Origin: Christensenella sp. UBA5399
GTDB taxonomy: Bacteria; Bacillota; Clostridia; Christensenellales; Christensenellaceae
Assembly (NCBI GenBank): GCA_002407725.1
Contig: DHOD01000145.1
Span: 12,621 to 20,875, forward strand
Direction of reading: 5' to 3'
Length of the DNA stretch: 8,255 nucleotides
The position numbers and the translations under genes were made by a program. How positions within the stretch are numbered: position 1 is the first letter of the stretch; each line of letters starts with the position of its first letter. Below the pieces are notes generated by a model that was given only the letters and a program-made list of their open reading frames with translations, searched no databases and had not been told where the DNA came from. Of this stretch, positions 1-5,503 are shown in pieces.

Positions 1-5
1 AGAGT

Positions 6-1463
6 ATGCAATCGATCATCGTGACGACGGCTTTGTCTGTCGCATTGCTGGTGCTGGCATACTTTTTTGTTGTCCTTTTGTGCAACTACCTGATGACAAA
101 AGATAAAAAACGCAGGGAAGAGGGCAAGGTTTCGGACAGGTACAAAAAGAAAGAGACAAAGAAAAAGAATGAAAAAAGGGGAACGGCTGCTTCTGGCGAA
201 GGTGTACCGGTCAGGAAACGCGTACAGGTAGAGGAAGCTTCGCGTGGGGAAGAGGAAGAAGAGGAACGTTTGTTTAGGAAACCGGGGAGGAAGACGCGGG
301 AAGACGGCGATGTGGATGTGGCCCCTGCAATAGAGGATTATGTCGCGGATGCGGCGGCGGAAGAGCGCCCCGCAAAAGCGTCGCGGCGAAGGGTGCAGGA
401 AGTGGAAGAGCCTGTGCCGGTAGCGCAAGCGGGGCCGGATGAGGCGGATGATGTCGAGGAGTGGCAGCCCGATACGGTCTCGTCAGAGGAATGGCAACAA
501 TACCTGCAATCGGAATATGCATGGATGGACGAACAGGATGCGGAAAGCGAAGTAGAGCTTTCAGTTGTGTTTGGCGGCGGTGCGGAAATGGAAGACGATG
601 CGGCTGACGAGGACGCGCTTGGCGCCGAATATTATGAGCAAGAGCAGGAAGTGGAAGCGCCTGCCATTGCCCGGGAGATGGAAGAACCTGCCGCTATTGG
701 GGATGAGGATGAAGAATCCCTTTGGGAGCTTGTGCCGGAGCAGGAAGGGGAGGAGTACGAGCAGTTTGAAATGCCCGTGCTGGAAACCTTTGGGCTGACA
801 ATTGAGGATAAGGATGAAGACGCTCCTGCTGCGGAAGCAATCATAGATCAATATGTGGATGAACCGGCGGCAGAGCAGGAAGATGCAGCCATAGAGGAAG
901 AGCCGGTACATGAATATGAAGAAGAACCGGTGGCCGGTGAGGCGGAATATGCCGCAGAGCTGGAAGCGGAAGATGCGGTAACAGAAGAAGAATATGTGTG
1001 GGAAGCCAATATAGAAGAACCGGCGGAAGAGCTGCCTGCAGAGCAGGAAGAAGAGCAGGTTGTTTTTGTACAGGATGAACCCGGGGAACAGGAAGAATAT
1101 ATGGAAGGGGCGGAAGCGCTTGATATGCCGGAAGAATATGCCTATGAAGAAGAAGTGATTGTGGAAGAAGAAGTGGTATATGATGAACCGGCATATGAAG
1201 AAGAACAGGTTGAAGTGATGGATGAGCAGCCGGAAGCGCCGGAAGAGGAAGCGGAGCAACCAGAGGAAGAGCCGGAGCCTGTGTTTGACCCGGCGGCGCA
1301 AAAGCTGGCGGAGATTGACGAACTGAAAAAACTGGTTGCGGGCAAGCAATATGAGCCGGCGCTGAAGAAAGTATTTGAGATATTGAACAAGGGATATGTC
1401 ATGACACCGGATGAGAAGCAGCAGATGAAGATTGTCATGATGACGCTCAAAGATAAGACATGA
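6..1463 (+). CDS. Glu-rich protein with one N-terminal membrane anchor, unknown function
   Basis: I do not recognise a named family. The 485-residue product begins with a hydrophobic segment (about residues 4-29) followed at once by a strongly basic stretch (about 32-60, with KDKKRR and KKKETKKK). By the positive-inside rule this suggests a single-pass protein whose long C-terminal part is cytoplasmic. Residues about 75-425 are low complexity and extremely acidic, dominated by Glu with Ala, Pro, Val and Tyr, and are probably disordered or extended. The last 60 residues (about 425-485, from FDPAAQKLAEIDELKK) look like a small amphipathic helical domain and are the only part likely to fold. The stop overlaps the next gene's start, so the two are probably co-transcribed and translationally coupled. 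Only five bases lie upstream, so no ribosome binding site can be checked and the true start could be further left. A scaffold or spacer role at the membrane is a guess. Confidence 0.75.
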   Translation: MQSIIVTTALSVALLVLAYFFVVLLCNYLMTKDKKRREEGKVSDRYKKKETKKKNEKRGTAASGEGVPVRKRVQVEEASRGEEEEEERLFRKPGRKTREDGDVDVAPAIEDYVADAAAEERPAKASRRRVQEVEEPVPVAQAGPDEADDVEEWQPDTVSSEEWQQYLQSEYAWMDEQDAESEVELSVVFGGGAEMEDDAADEDALGAEYYEQEQEVEAPAIAREMEEPAAIGDEDEESLWELVPEQEGEEYEQFEMPVLETFGLTIEDKDEDAPAAEAIIDQYVDEPAAEQEDAAIEEEPVHEYEEEPVAGEAEYAAELEAEDAVTEEEYVWEANIEEPAEELPAEQEEEQVVFVQDEPGEQEEYMEGAEALDMPEEYAYEEEVIVEEEVVYDEPAYEEEQVEVMDEQPEAPEEEAEQPEEEPEPVFDPAAQKLAEIDELKKLVAGKQYEPALKKVFEILNKGYVMTPDEKQQMKIVMMTLKDKT

Positions 1464-2098
1464 TGGAGATTACAGATAAGCTAAAAAAAAGAAACAAAAA
1501 GCTGGACAGGAAATGGTTGTTGTTTAACGCGGCCATTGTCCTTGCCTTTCTTATTGCTATCATTCTTTTGGGCATGTACGGTGGGATGCAGAGCGTGACA
1601 TCGCAGGCAATGTTTGCGGATAATGTGACAATCAACGGCCATGACATGGGCGGCATGACATATGACGACGGGCTGCGGATGATTCTGCAGGAACAGAATG
1701 AGCGCCTGAACAATATCAATGTTGTTGTGATCTACAATGGGCAGGAGGGGTCGTTCGGGTATGAGGAACTGGGCGTCAGCGGCAATGCGGAACTGGTGCT
1801 GCGCGAAGCGTACACCCACAACAAACAGGATGTCTCGTTGCTGGAGAATTTTGAAAAAAGCAAGGAAGAGCTGGATTTAAACACAGAGATTTTTGTGGAT
1901 GAACAAAAGCTGCAGACGACATTGATGGAGTTCTTGCAGCAGTATCACGACGGGGGCGGCGCATCCGGGATGAGCGACGATACACAGACATTTACATTTA
2001 CCGATGAACAACATGTTTTTGCGGCGGATCTGCAAGAAATTATCAGCCAGGTGTTGCAGCGGATATTCGAAAATGACACGCGGCCTGTTGTGGTGTGA
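1460..2098 (+). CDS. Membrane-anchored protein with VanW/YoaR-type N-terminal domain only
   Basis: This 212-residue protein has a basic N-terminus (KLKKRNKKLDRKW), a transmembrane segment at about residues 19-41, and then a predicted extracellular part. That part opens with ADNVTINGHDMGGMTYDDGL (53-72). This resembles the start of the PG_binding_4 domain found before the VanW domain in YoaR-like cell-wall proteins (NV.V.G.D.GGMT pattern), and the later FGYEELGVSGNAE fits the same family. The protein ends at RPVVV with no VanW domain, so it is much shorter than full YoaR-like proteins, which usually exceed 400 residues. The start shares bases with the preceding stop (ATGATG, with two adjacent ATG codons) and has no clear Shine-Dalgarno, which points to translational coupling. 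A role at the envelope, perhaps peptidoglycan contact, is inferred. The exact family assignment is from pattern memory and is moderate. Confidence 0.72.
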   Translation: MMEITDKLKKRNKKLDRKWLLFNAAIVLAFLIAIILLGMYGGMQSVTSQAMFADNVTINGHDMGGMTYDDGLRMILQEQNERLNNINVVVIYNGQEGSFGYEELGVSGNAELVLREAYTHNKQDVSLLENFEKSKEELDLNTEIFVDEQKLQTTLMEFLQQYHDGGGASGMSDDTQTFTFTDEQHVFAADLQEIISQVLQRIFENDTRPVVV

Positions 2099-2150
2099 TG
2101 ACGGTAGGTAACAGTACTAAAAATTAAAGAGGTAAAAGTTAAAAATAGTA

Positions 2151-2179
2151 AAGACATTCGTGGGGAAATGTTATATAAT
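2151..2179 (+). promoter_or_regulatory. Predicted sigma-A promoter of the PRC-barrel gene
   Basis: A perfect TATAAT lies at 2174-2179. AAGACA at 2151-2156 matches 4 of 6 bases of TTGACA, with a 17-base spacer. It sits in the AT-rich 162-base gap between the VanW-like gene and the TTG start at 2261, and no other gene is visible in that gap. Transcription would start near 2186, giving a leader of roughly 75 bases. No obvious terminator precedes it, so read-through from upstream remains possible. Confidence 0.55.
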
Positions 2180-2246
2180 AAATCTCAGGGAAATTATATG
2201 CATTGATTCTGGCTTGCCCTTATGCCGGTTTTAGATGTTATTTTGC

Positions 2247-2253
2247 GGGAGGT
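2247..2253 (+). promoter_or_regulatory. Ribosome binding site that fixes a TTG start
   Basis: GGGAGGT lies 7 bases before TTG at 2261, ideal spacing for a Gram-positive ribosome. The in-frame ATG at 2222 has no comparable site upstream, and its extra 13 residues fall outside the recognisable PRC-barrel domain. The TTG is therefore the better start. Confidence 0.75.
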
Positions 2254-2260
2254 AAGTAAA

Positions 2261-3145
2261 TTGAAAAAATCGTCAGAAGTACTTGGTCTTAGGATGATGG
2301 GTATCCGTGAAGGCATGGAGAACGGTATTGCGCAGGATTTCATGATCGACACCGATTCCAAGCTGGTAAAATACCTTATTTTGAAAAGCAGCACGGGGTA
2401 TGGCTTCAGGGTCATGAATGTAACGGATGTGCAGGCAATTGGCGCGGATTATATTATTTCGGAATCAATAGACAACGCCATCAACATCTATGAATCGAAA
2501 GAGATCATGGAGGAGATTGAGAAAGGGTTCTTTATTCTTGGGACGACAGTGCTCTCGAGCTCCGGTGATATTATAGGAACGGTTTCTGACTTCAGTTTTG
2601 ACGAAAAATCAGGGCAGATGGACGTGATCATGCTGGACGACGGCAACGAGTTTGCGGCGGATAAAATTGCTACGCTTGCAGGGAAGATGGTTTTTGTTGA
2701 TCCGAGCGGTAAGAGCATCGCGCAGATGGCGGAAATGAATGCGGCAGCTGCTGCTCCGGCGGCGGATGAGACGCCCGTGATGGAAGAGCTTGACCCCGAG
2801 CCTGTGGCAGAGGCGCAGAGTGAGCCGGAGCCCGATCCGGTTGTGGAAGAACCTGAAGAGATCGTAGAAGAAGTGATTATAGAAGAAGTGGTAGAAGAGA
2901 TTGTGATCCCGGAGCCTGAGCCGGAAGAAGAAGCCCAGCCCGAGCCGGTCGTGGAAGCAGAGCCGGAGGAGAAGAGCGCGCTGGAGACGGAATCGATGGC
3001 GTTTTTGCTGGGGAAAACGGTGAAGAGCGAAGTGGTTTCGGACGATGGGATGTTCCGGCTGGAGCCCGGCACAGAACTGACACAGGAAATCATTAACCTC
3101 GCAGACAAACATGATGCGATATTGACGCTGACACTGAGCGTGTAA
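2261..3145 (+). CDS. PRC-barrel domain protein with Glu/Pro-rich linker and small C-terminal domain
   Basis: The 294-residue product (TTG start) has no signal peptide or membrane segment. Residues about 4-68 (EVLGLRMMGIREG... AQDFMIDTDSKLVKYLIL) fit a PRC-barrel, a small beta-barrel of the kind seen in the ribosome maturation factor RimM and in YlmC/YmxH-type proteins of Gram-positives. Residues about 89-150 (FILGTTVLSSSGDIIGTVSDF) look like a second PRC-barrel copy. A low-complexity linker rich in Glu, Pro and Val follows (about 155-243), then a compact C-terminal segment (about 247-294) with GKTVKSEVVSDDGMFRLEPG and ITLADK-like helix content. PRC-barrels mostly bind protein or RNA partners, so a scaffold or regulatory role is possible, but no specific function can be assigned. 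The gene has its own promoter and terminator. The ATG at 2222 would give 307 residues and is less likely. Confidence 0.8.
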   Translation: MKKSSEVLGLRMMGIREGMENGIAQDFMIDTDSKLVKYLILKSSTGYGFRVMNVTDVQAIGADYIISESIDNAINIYESKEIMEEIEKGFFILGTTVLSSSGDIIGTVSDFSFDEKSGQMDVIMLDDGNEFAADKIATLAGKMVFVDPSGKSIAQMAEMNAAAAAPAADETPVMEELDPEPVAEAQSEPEPDPVVEEPEEIVEEVIIEEVVEEIVIPEPEPEEEAQPEPVVEAEPEEKSALETESMAFLLGKTVKSEVVSDDGMFRLEPGTELTQEIINLADKHDAILTLTLSV

Positions 3146-3167
3146 TCAAAATTCAAAATCAGTTATG

Positions 3168-3196
3168 AAATGAGGTTAGCAATAACCTCATTTTTT
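3168..3196 (+). terminator. Intrinsic terminator after the PRC-barrel gene
   Basis: A perfect 8-base stem TGAGGTTA/TAACCTCA (3171-3178 and 3183-3190) closes a GCAA tetraloop. It is followed at once by six T residues (3191-3196), and A residues before the stem can extend it by three pairs. It lies 22 bases after the stop codon and matches the classic rho-independent pattern. Confidence 0.9.
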
Positions 3197-3224
3197 ACAG
3201 CGAATAATTTGGAACTAGTATAAG
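3194..3224 (+). promoter_or_regulatory. Possible promoter of araD
   Basis: TTTACA (3194-3199, 5 of 6 to the -35 consensus) and TATAAG (3219-3224, 5 of 6 to the -10) are separated by 19 bases, a little long. TAGTAT at 3216-3221 is an alternative -10 with a 16-base spacer. The position fits, because the preceding terminator would isolate araD from upstream transcription, but the -35 overlaps that terminator's T tract, so the match is suggestive only. Confidence 0.35.
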
Positions 3225-3241
3225 AAACGGCGAAAATAGAC

Positions 3242-3247
3242 AGGAGG
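3242..3247 (+). promoter_or_regulatory. Ribosome binding site of araD
   Basis: A perfect AGGAGG stands 3 bases before the ATG at 3251 but 9 bases before the in-frame ATG at 3257. Spacing favours the second ATG. Confidence 0.75.
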
Positions 3248-3256
3248 AATATGGAT

Positions 3257-3958
3257 ATGGATGATCGCGCGATCAGGCAGAGGGTGCTGGATGCAAACCT
3301 GGAATTGCCCAAGCTGGGGCTGGTGATCCTGACATGGGGCAATGTTTCGGAAATAGATAGGGAAAACGGCCGGATGTACATCAAAGGCAGCGGCGTGGCG
3401 TACGACCAGATGAATACGGACAATATAGCGGTGACAGATTTGGAAGGCAACCCGCTGACAGATGTAAGGCCGTCATCCGATACGCCGATACACCTGGAAA
3501 TTTTTAAAGCGTTTCCCGAAGCGGTAAGCGTGGTGCATTCCCATTCGCAATATGCCACGATGTGGGCACAGATGGGAAAGGGCATCCCTTGCCTTGGCAC
3601 AACACATGCAGATTACTTTGATGGGGAAGTGCCCTGCACGCGCAAAATGACGGATGAAGAGATTACATCTGCATATGAGAAGAACAACGGTGCGGTCATT
3701 GTGGAAATGTTCAAGGACCGGGGTATTGACCCGGCCACGGTTCCGGGCGCGCTGATTTACAGCCATGGGCCCTTTACCTGGGGCAGCAGCGTGGAGGACG
3801 CCGTGCATCATTCTTATGTACTGGAGTATATTGCAAAGATGGCGATGTTCTGCAGCATCAACCTGGAAGGCAAACTGGAACCGATTCAGCCGGTGCTGCT
3901 TGGCAAACACCAGGGGAGAAAGTATGGCCCCAACGCATATTATGGGCAGGGAAAATGA
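3257..3958 (+). CDS. araD: L-ribulose-5-phosphate 4-epimerase (class II aldolase family)
   Basis: This cytoplasmic enzyme interconverts L-ribulose 5-phosphate and D-xylulose 5-phosphate, linking arabinose-type sugars to the pentose phosphate pathway. The 233-residue length equals the family norm (E. coli AraD has 231). Landmarks align one for one: LTWGNVS with N29, the phosphate-binding SSD (73-75), the zinc histidines H94 and H96 in VHSHSQ, THADYF with D119, H170 in SHGPFTWG, and the terminal AYYGQ with Y229. D119 and Y229 correspond to the proposed acid/base pair D120/Y229 of E. coli. The start is chosen from AGGAGG spacing; ATG 3251 would add two residues. No kinase, isomerase or arabinose transporter adjoins it, so it stands alone between two terminators. 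Related 4-epimerases such as UlaF and SgbE act on the same substrate, so the physiological sugar (arabinose, ascorbate or another) cannot be told from here. Confidence 0.95.
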   Translation: MDDRAIRQRVLDANLELPKLGLVILTWGNVSEIDRENGRMYIKGSGVAYDQMNTDNIAVTDLEGNPLTDVRPSSDTPIHLEIFKAFPEAVSVVHSHSQYATMWAQMGKGIPCLGTTHADYFDGEVPCTRKMTDEEITSAYEKNNGAVIVEMFKDRGIDPATVPGALIYSHGPFTWGSSVEDAVHHSYVLEYIAKMAMFCSINLEGKLEPIQPVLLGKHQGRKYGPNAYYGQGK

Positions 3959-4001
3959 CGGAAAATGTGTAGGGGAACGGAAGCATATTTGCCGGATGAT
4001 T

Positions 4002-4030
4002 TATGGGACGCATAGTTGCGTCCCATATTT
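4002..4030 (+). terminator. Hairpin terminator after araD
   Basis: A perfect 11-base stem TATGGGACGCA/TGCGTCCCATA (4002-4012 and 4017-4027) encloses a TAGT loop, 43 bases after the araD stop. Only three T residues follow directly, then GTAATA, so the U tract is short. It is probably a terminator, although a structured RNA 3' end or another palindromic element is possible. Confidence 0.65.
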
Positions 4031-4041
4031 GTAATACGACG

Positions 4042-4070
4042 TTCAAATTAAAACTTTGTTTAAATTTGAA
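4042..4070. repeat. AT-rich inverted repeat, 13-base arms
   Basis: TTCAAATTAAAAC (4042-4054) and GTTTAAATTTGAA (4058-4070) are complementary at 12 of 13 positions around a three-base TTT loop. It lies just beyond the araD hairpin in the non-coding gap. No T tract follows, so it is not a standard terminator in this orientation. Confidence 0.6.
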
Positions 4071-4094
4071 ACCGCCACACCTTTGGCGCGGCTC

Positions 4095-4119
4095 GTTTTG
4101 CGCAGGCAAAGCGCAAAAC
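4095..4119. repeat. Inverted repeat GTTTTGCGC/GCGCAAAAC
   Basis: Perfect 9-base arms at 4095-4103 and 4111-4119 surround a 7-base loop AGGCAAA. Two smaller hairpins flank it: CGCCA/TGGCG (4073-4077 and 4084-4088) and GTGCT/AGCAC (4141-4145 and 4150-4154). No open reading frame with a ribosome binding site is convincing here, so the stretch appears to be non-coding structured DNA or RNA. Confidence 0.55.
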
Positions 4120-4157
4120 CCGTCTCATGGAATTCCAAACGTGCTTGCCAGCACTAC

Positions 4158-4180
4158 AAAAAACGTATAAAACGTTTTTT
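4158..4180 (+). repeat. Inverted repeat AAAAAACGT/ACGTTTTTT
   Basis: Perfect 9-base arms (4158-4166 and 4172-4180) flank ATAAA, and the right arm ends in six T residues. It could act as a weak terminator protecting the next promoter from read-through. The stem is AT-rich and the T run forms part of it, so its strength is doubtful. Confidence 0.5.
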
Positions 4181-4210
4181 AAATGGAAATAGTATCATCA
4201 CAGATTATTA

Positions 4211-4219
4211 TGATATAAT
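4211..4219 (+). promoter_or_regulatory. Extended -10 promoter of the yjbQ-plsC-galU-ahcY operon
   Basis: TGATATAAT contains a perfect TATAAT (4214-4219) preceded by the TGN extension (4211-4213). No good -35 is seen at the usual distance, which is typical of extended -10 promoters. Transcription would begin near 4226, about 29 bases before the ATG at 4255. It is the only good promoter visible for the five-gene run that follows. Confidence 0.6.
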
Positions 4220-4220
4220 G

Positions 4221-4232
4221 GATACCAGTATC
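4221..4232. promoter_or_regulatory. Possible operator palindrome over the operon start point
   Basis: GATACCAGTATC is a perfect GATAC/GTATC palindrome with a CA centre, one base after the -10 box and covering the predicted transcription start. The 8-mer AGTATCAT occurs at 4191-4198 and again at 4227-4234, and its partial inverse ATGATA is at 4210-4215. The -10 box is therefore bracketed by related half-sites. A repressor bound here would block the polymerase. No regulator gene is in the window, and chance is not excluded. Confidence 0.35.
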
Positions 4233-4254
4233 ATGAAATTGAAGGAGCGGAAAT

Positions 4255-4671
4255 ATGAAAAGTTACCGTGAGATATTGGAGTTGAACATTCCCAATCGCA
4301 GGCAGTTTATCAATATTACGCCCAATGTTGAACACGCGCTGGCCCAGAGCGGCATTCAGGAAGGCCTGTGCCTTGTCAATGCGATGCATATTACGGCAAG
4401 TGTATTTATCAATGACGATGAGAGTGGCCTGCACAGCGATTTTGAAAGCTGGCTGGAGGGCCTTGCGCCGGAAAAACCGTATAGCCGGTATGCGCACAAT
4501 GGGTACGAGGACAACGCGGACGCGCACCTGAAGCGGACGGTGATGGGGCGCGAGGTGGTTGTGGCGGTGACAAACGGCAGGCTGGATTTTGGGCCATGGG
4601 AACAGATATTCTATGGTGAATTTGACGGGAAACGCAAAAAAAAGATTATGATCAAGATAATAGGGGAATAG
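4255..4671 (+). CDS. yjbQ: YjbQ / UPF0047 family protein
   Basis: The 138 residues match the full length of the YjbQ (UPF0047) family, a small soluble trimeric fold often labelled secondary thiamine-phosphate synthase because E. coli YjbQ has weak activity of that kind. The physiological role is unsettled. Family landmarks are visible: [13 protein letters not shown] (44-56) with H45, the RYAHNG segment with H81, [13 protein letters not shown] (86-98) with H91, and [18 protein letters not shown] (113-130) with E122. These conserved histidines and the acidic residue group around a probable metal or ligand site. AAGGAG at 4242-4247 lies 7 bases before the ATG. It is the first gene of the operon, 7 bases upstream of the acyltransferase gene. 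No thiamine gene is nearby, so the thiamine label should not be taken as a pathway assignment. Confidence 0.9.
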   Translation: MKSYREILELNIPNRRQFINITPNVEHALAQSGIQEGLCLVNAMHITASVFINDDESGLHSDFESWLEGLAPEKPYSRYAHNGYEDNADAHLKRTVMGREVVVAVTNGRLDFGPWEQIFYGEFDGKRKKKIMIKIIGE

Positions 4672-4678
4672 TGTACGG

Positions 4679-5503
4679 ATGCAAAACGATAACGGCGCCG
4701 GGAATAAGCCTGATCAGGGCGCGAAACAAGAGCTTGGCGTAAACAAGGGACAGCGTAACCGAAAAGGCCCGGCCGAGCGCATGTGGGCGCCCATAAAACT
4801 TAAGCTGGGCGAGGATTATAATTACGTATCAAAAAACTGGGGATTACGGTTTTTATATTATTTTGCGATGTTTGTGGGGATGCCGTTTGCTTACCTTTAC
4901 TACAGGATCAAATGGAAATACCGGGTCTTTGGTAAGGAAAATGTCAAAAAAATTCGAAAACAATCTGCTGTGACGGTGGCCAACCACATACACAATGTGG
5001 ACGCTTTTATGCTCACGGCGCCTTTTTATCCGCAAACGCCTTATTTTGTGGCGTTGAAACACAACTTTGAAGCGTTTCTGGTAGGCGGGCTGGTGCGGGT
5101 GATGCGCGGCATACCCCTGCCGGAGGAGTTAAGCGATTTTGAACGGTTCTCCGAGCAGGTCGGCGATGTGTTGCAGCGTACCAACCGGAAGATACACATG
5201 TTTCCCGAGGGTGAGATTGCGCCTTTTTCGCGGCAGCTCAGGCCTTTTAAAAACGGCGCTTTTCACTTTGCAGTCAAAAACAATGTGCCGGTGTTGCCAA
5301 TGGTTTTTGTTTTCCCAAAGCGAAGGACAGTGAAACTGATTGTGGGAGAGCCCATTTATCTTCGGGATGTGCCCGGGGCGGCAGAGCTCAGCGTCCCCAA
5401 GCAGGTTGTCGCGATGGCGGGCTATGTGAAAGCGGCTATGCAGAAAATGATGGATGATTATTATATACCGTTGAATATTGACACAAGGGAGGATGCAAAA
5501 TGA
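4679..5503 (+). CDS. Lysophospholipid / 1-acylglycerol-3-phosphate acyltransferase (PlsC family)
   Basis: PlsC-family enzymes transfer an acyl chain to lysophosphatidic acid or a related lysolipid at the inner face of the membrane. The 274-residue product has a hydrophilic N-terminal tail of about 50 residues, a hydrophobic anchoring stretch (about 55-77), then the acyltransferase blocks: HX4D as NHIHNVD (catalytic H103 and D108), the MRGIP block (142-146), FPEGE (175-179), and VPVLPMVFVF near residue 205. The usual Thr after FPEG is Glu here, and the HX4D loop has His-Asn instead of the common Ser, so substrate choice may differ from housekeeping PlsC. The start is 7 bases after the yjbQ stop with a modest AGGGGA at 4662-4667, 11 bases upstream. 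Its last four bases overlap galU. The neighbouring UDP-glucose enzyme makes glycolipid or phospholipid work plausible, but the true acceptor is unknown. Confidence 0.88.
   Translation: MQNDNGAGNKPDQGAKQELGVNKGQRNRKGPAERMWAPIKLKLGEDYNYVSKNWGLRFLYYFAMFVGMPFAYLYYRIKWKYRVFGKENVKKIRKQSAVTVANHIHNVDAFMLTAPFYPQTPYFVALKHNFEAFLVGGLVRVMRGIPLPEELSDFERFSEQVGDVLQRTNRKIHMFPEGEIAPFSRQLRPFKNGAFHFAVKNNVPVLPMVFVFPKRRTVKLIVGEPIYLRDVPGAAELSVPKQVVAMAGYVKAAMQKMMDDYYIPLNIDTREDAK

Noticed and set aside
561..1349. Long open frame on the minus strand opposite the acidic protein gene
   Set aside because: It is the complement of Glu codon runs (gaa/gag gives Phe, Leu, Ser), so its Phe- and Leu-rich product is a composition artefact. 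There is no ribosome binding site or family resemblance.
2090..2140. Possible frameshift truncating a full-length VanW protein
   Set aside because: The other frames after the stop close within a few codons and carry no VanW-like sequence, so a simple frameshift does not explain the short protein.
2488..3156. Minus-strand open frame rich in Ser and Gly opposite the PRC-barrel gene
   Set aside because: It is the complement of the acidic linker, low complexity, and crosses into the region before the terminator. The plus-strand gene explains the sequence.
4056..4271. Short plus-strand open frame in the gap before yjbQ
   Set aside because: It runs through several inverted repeats and the promoter, overlaps the yjbQ start, lacks a ribosome binding site and has no family signature.
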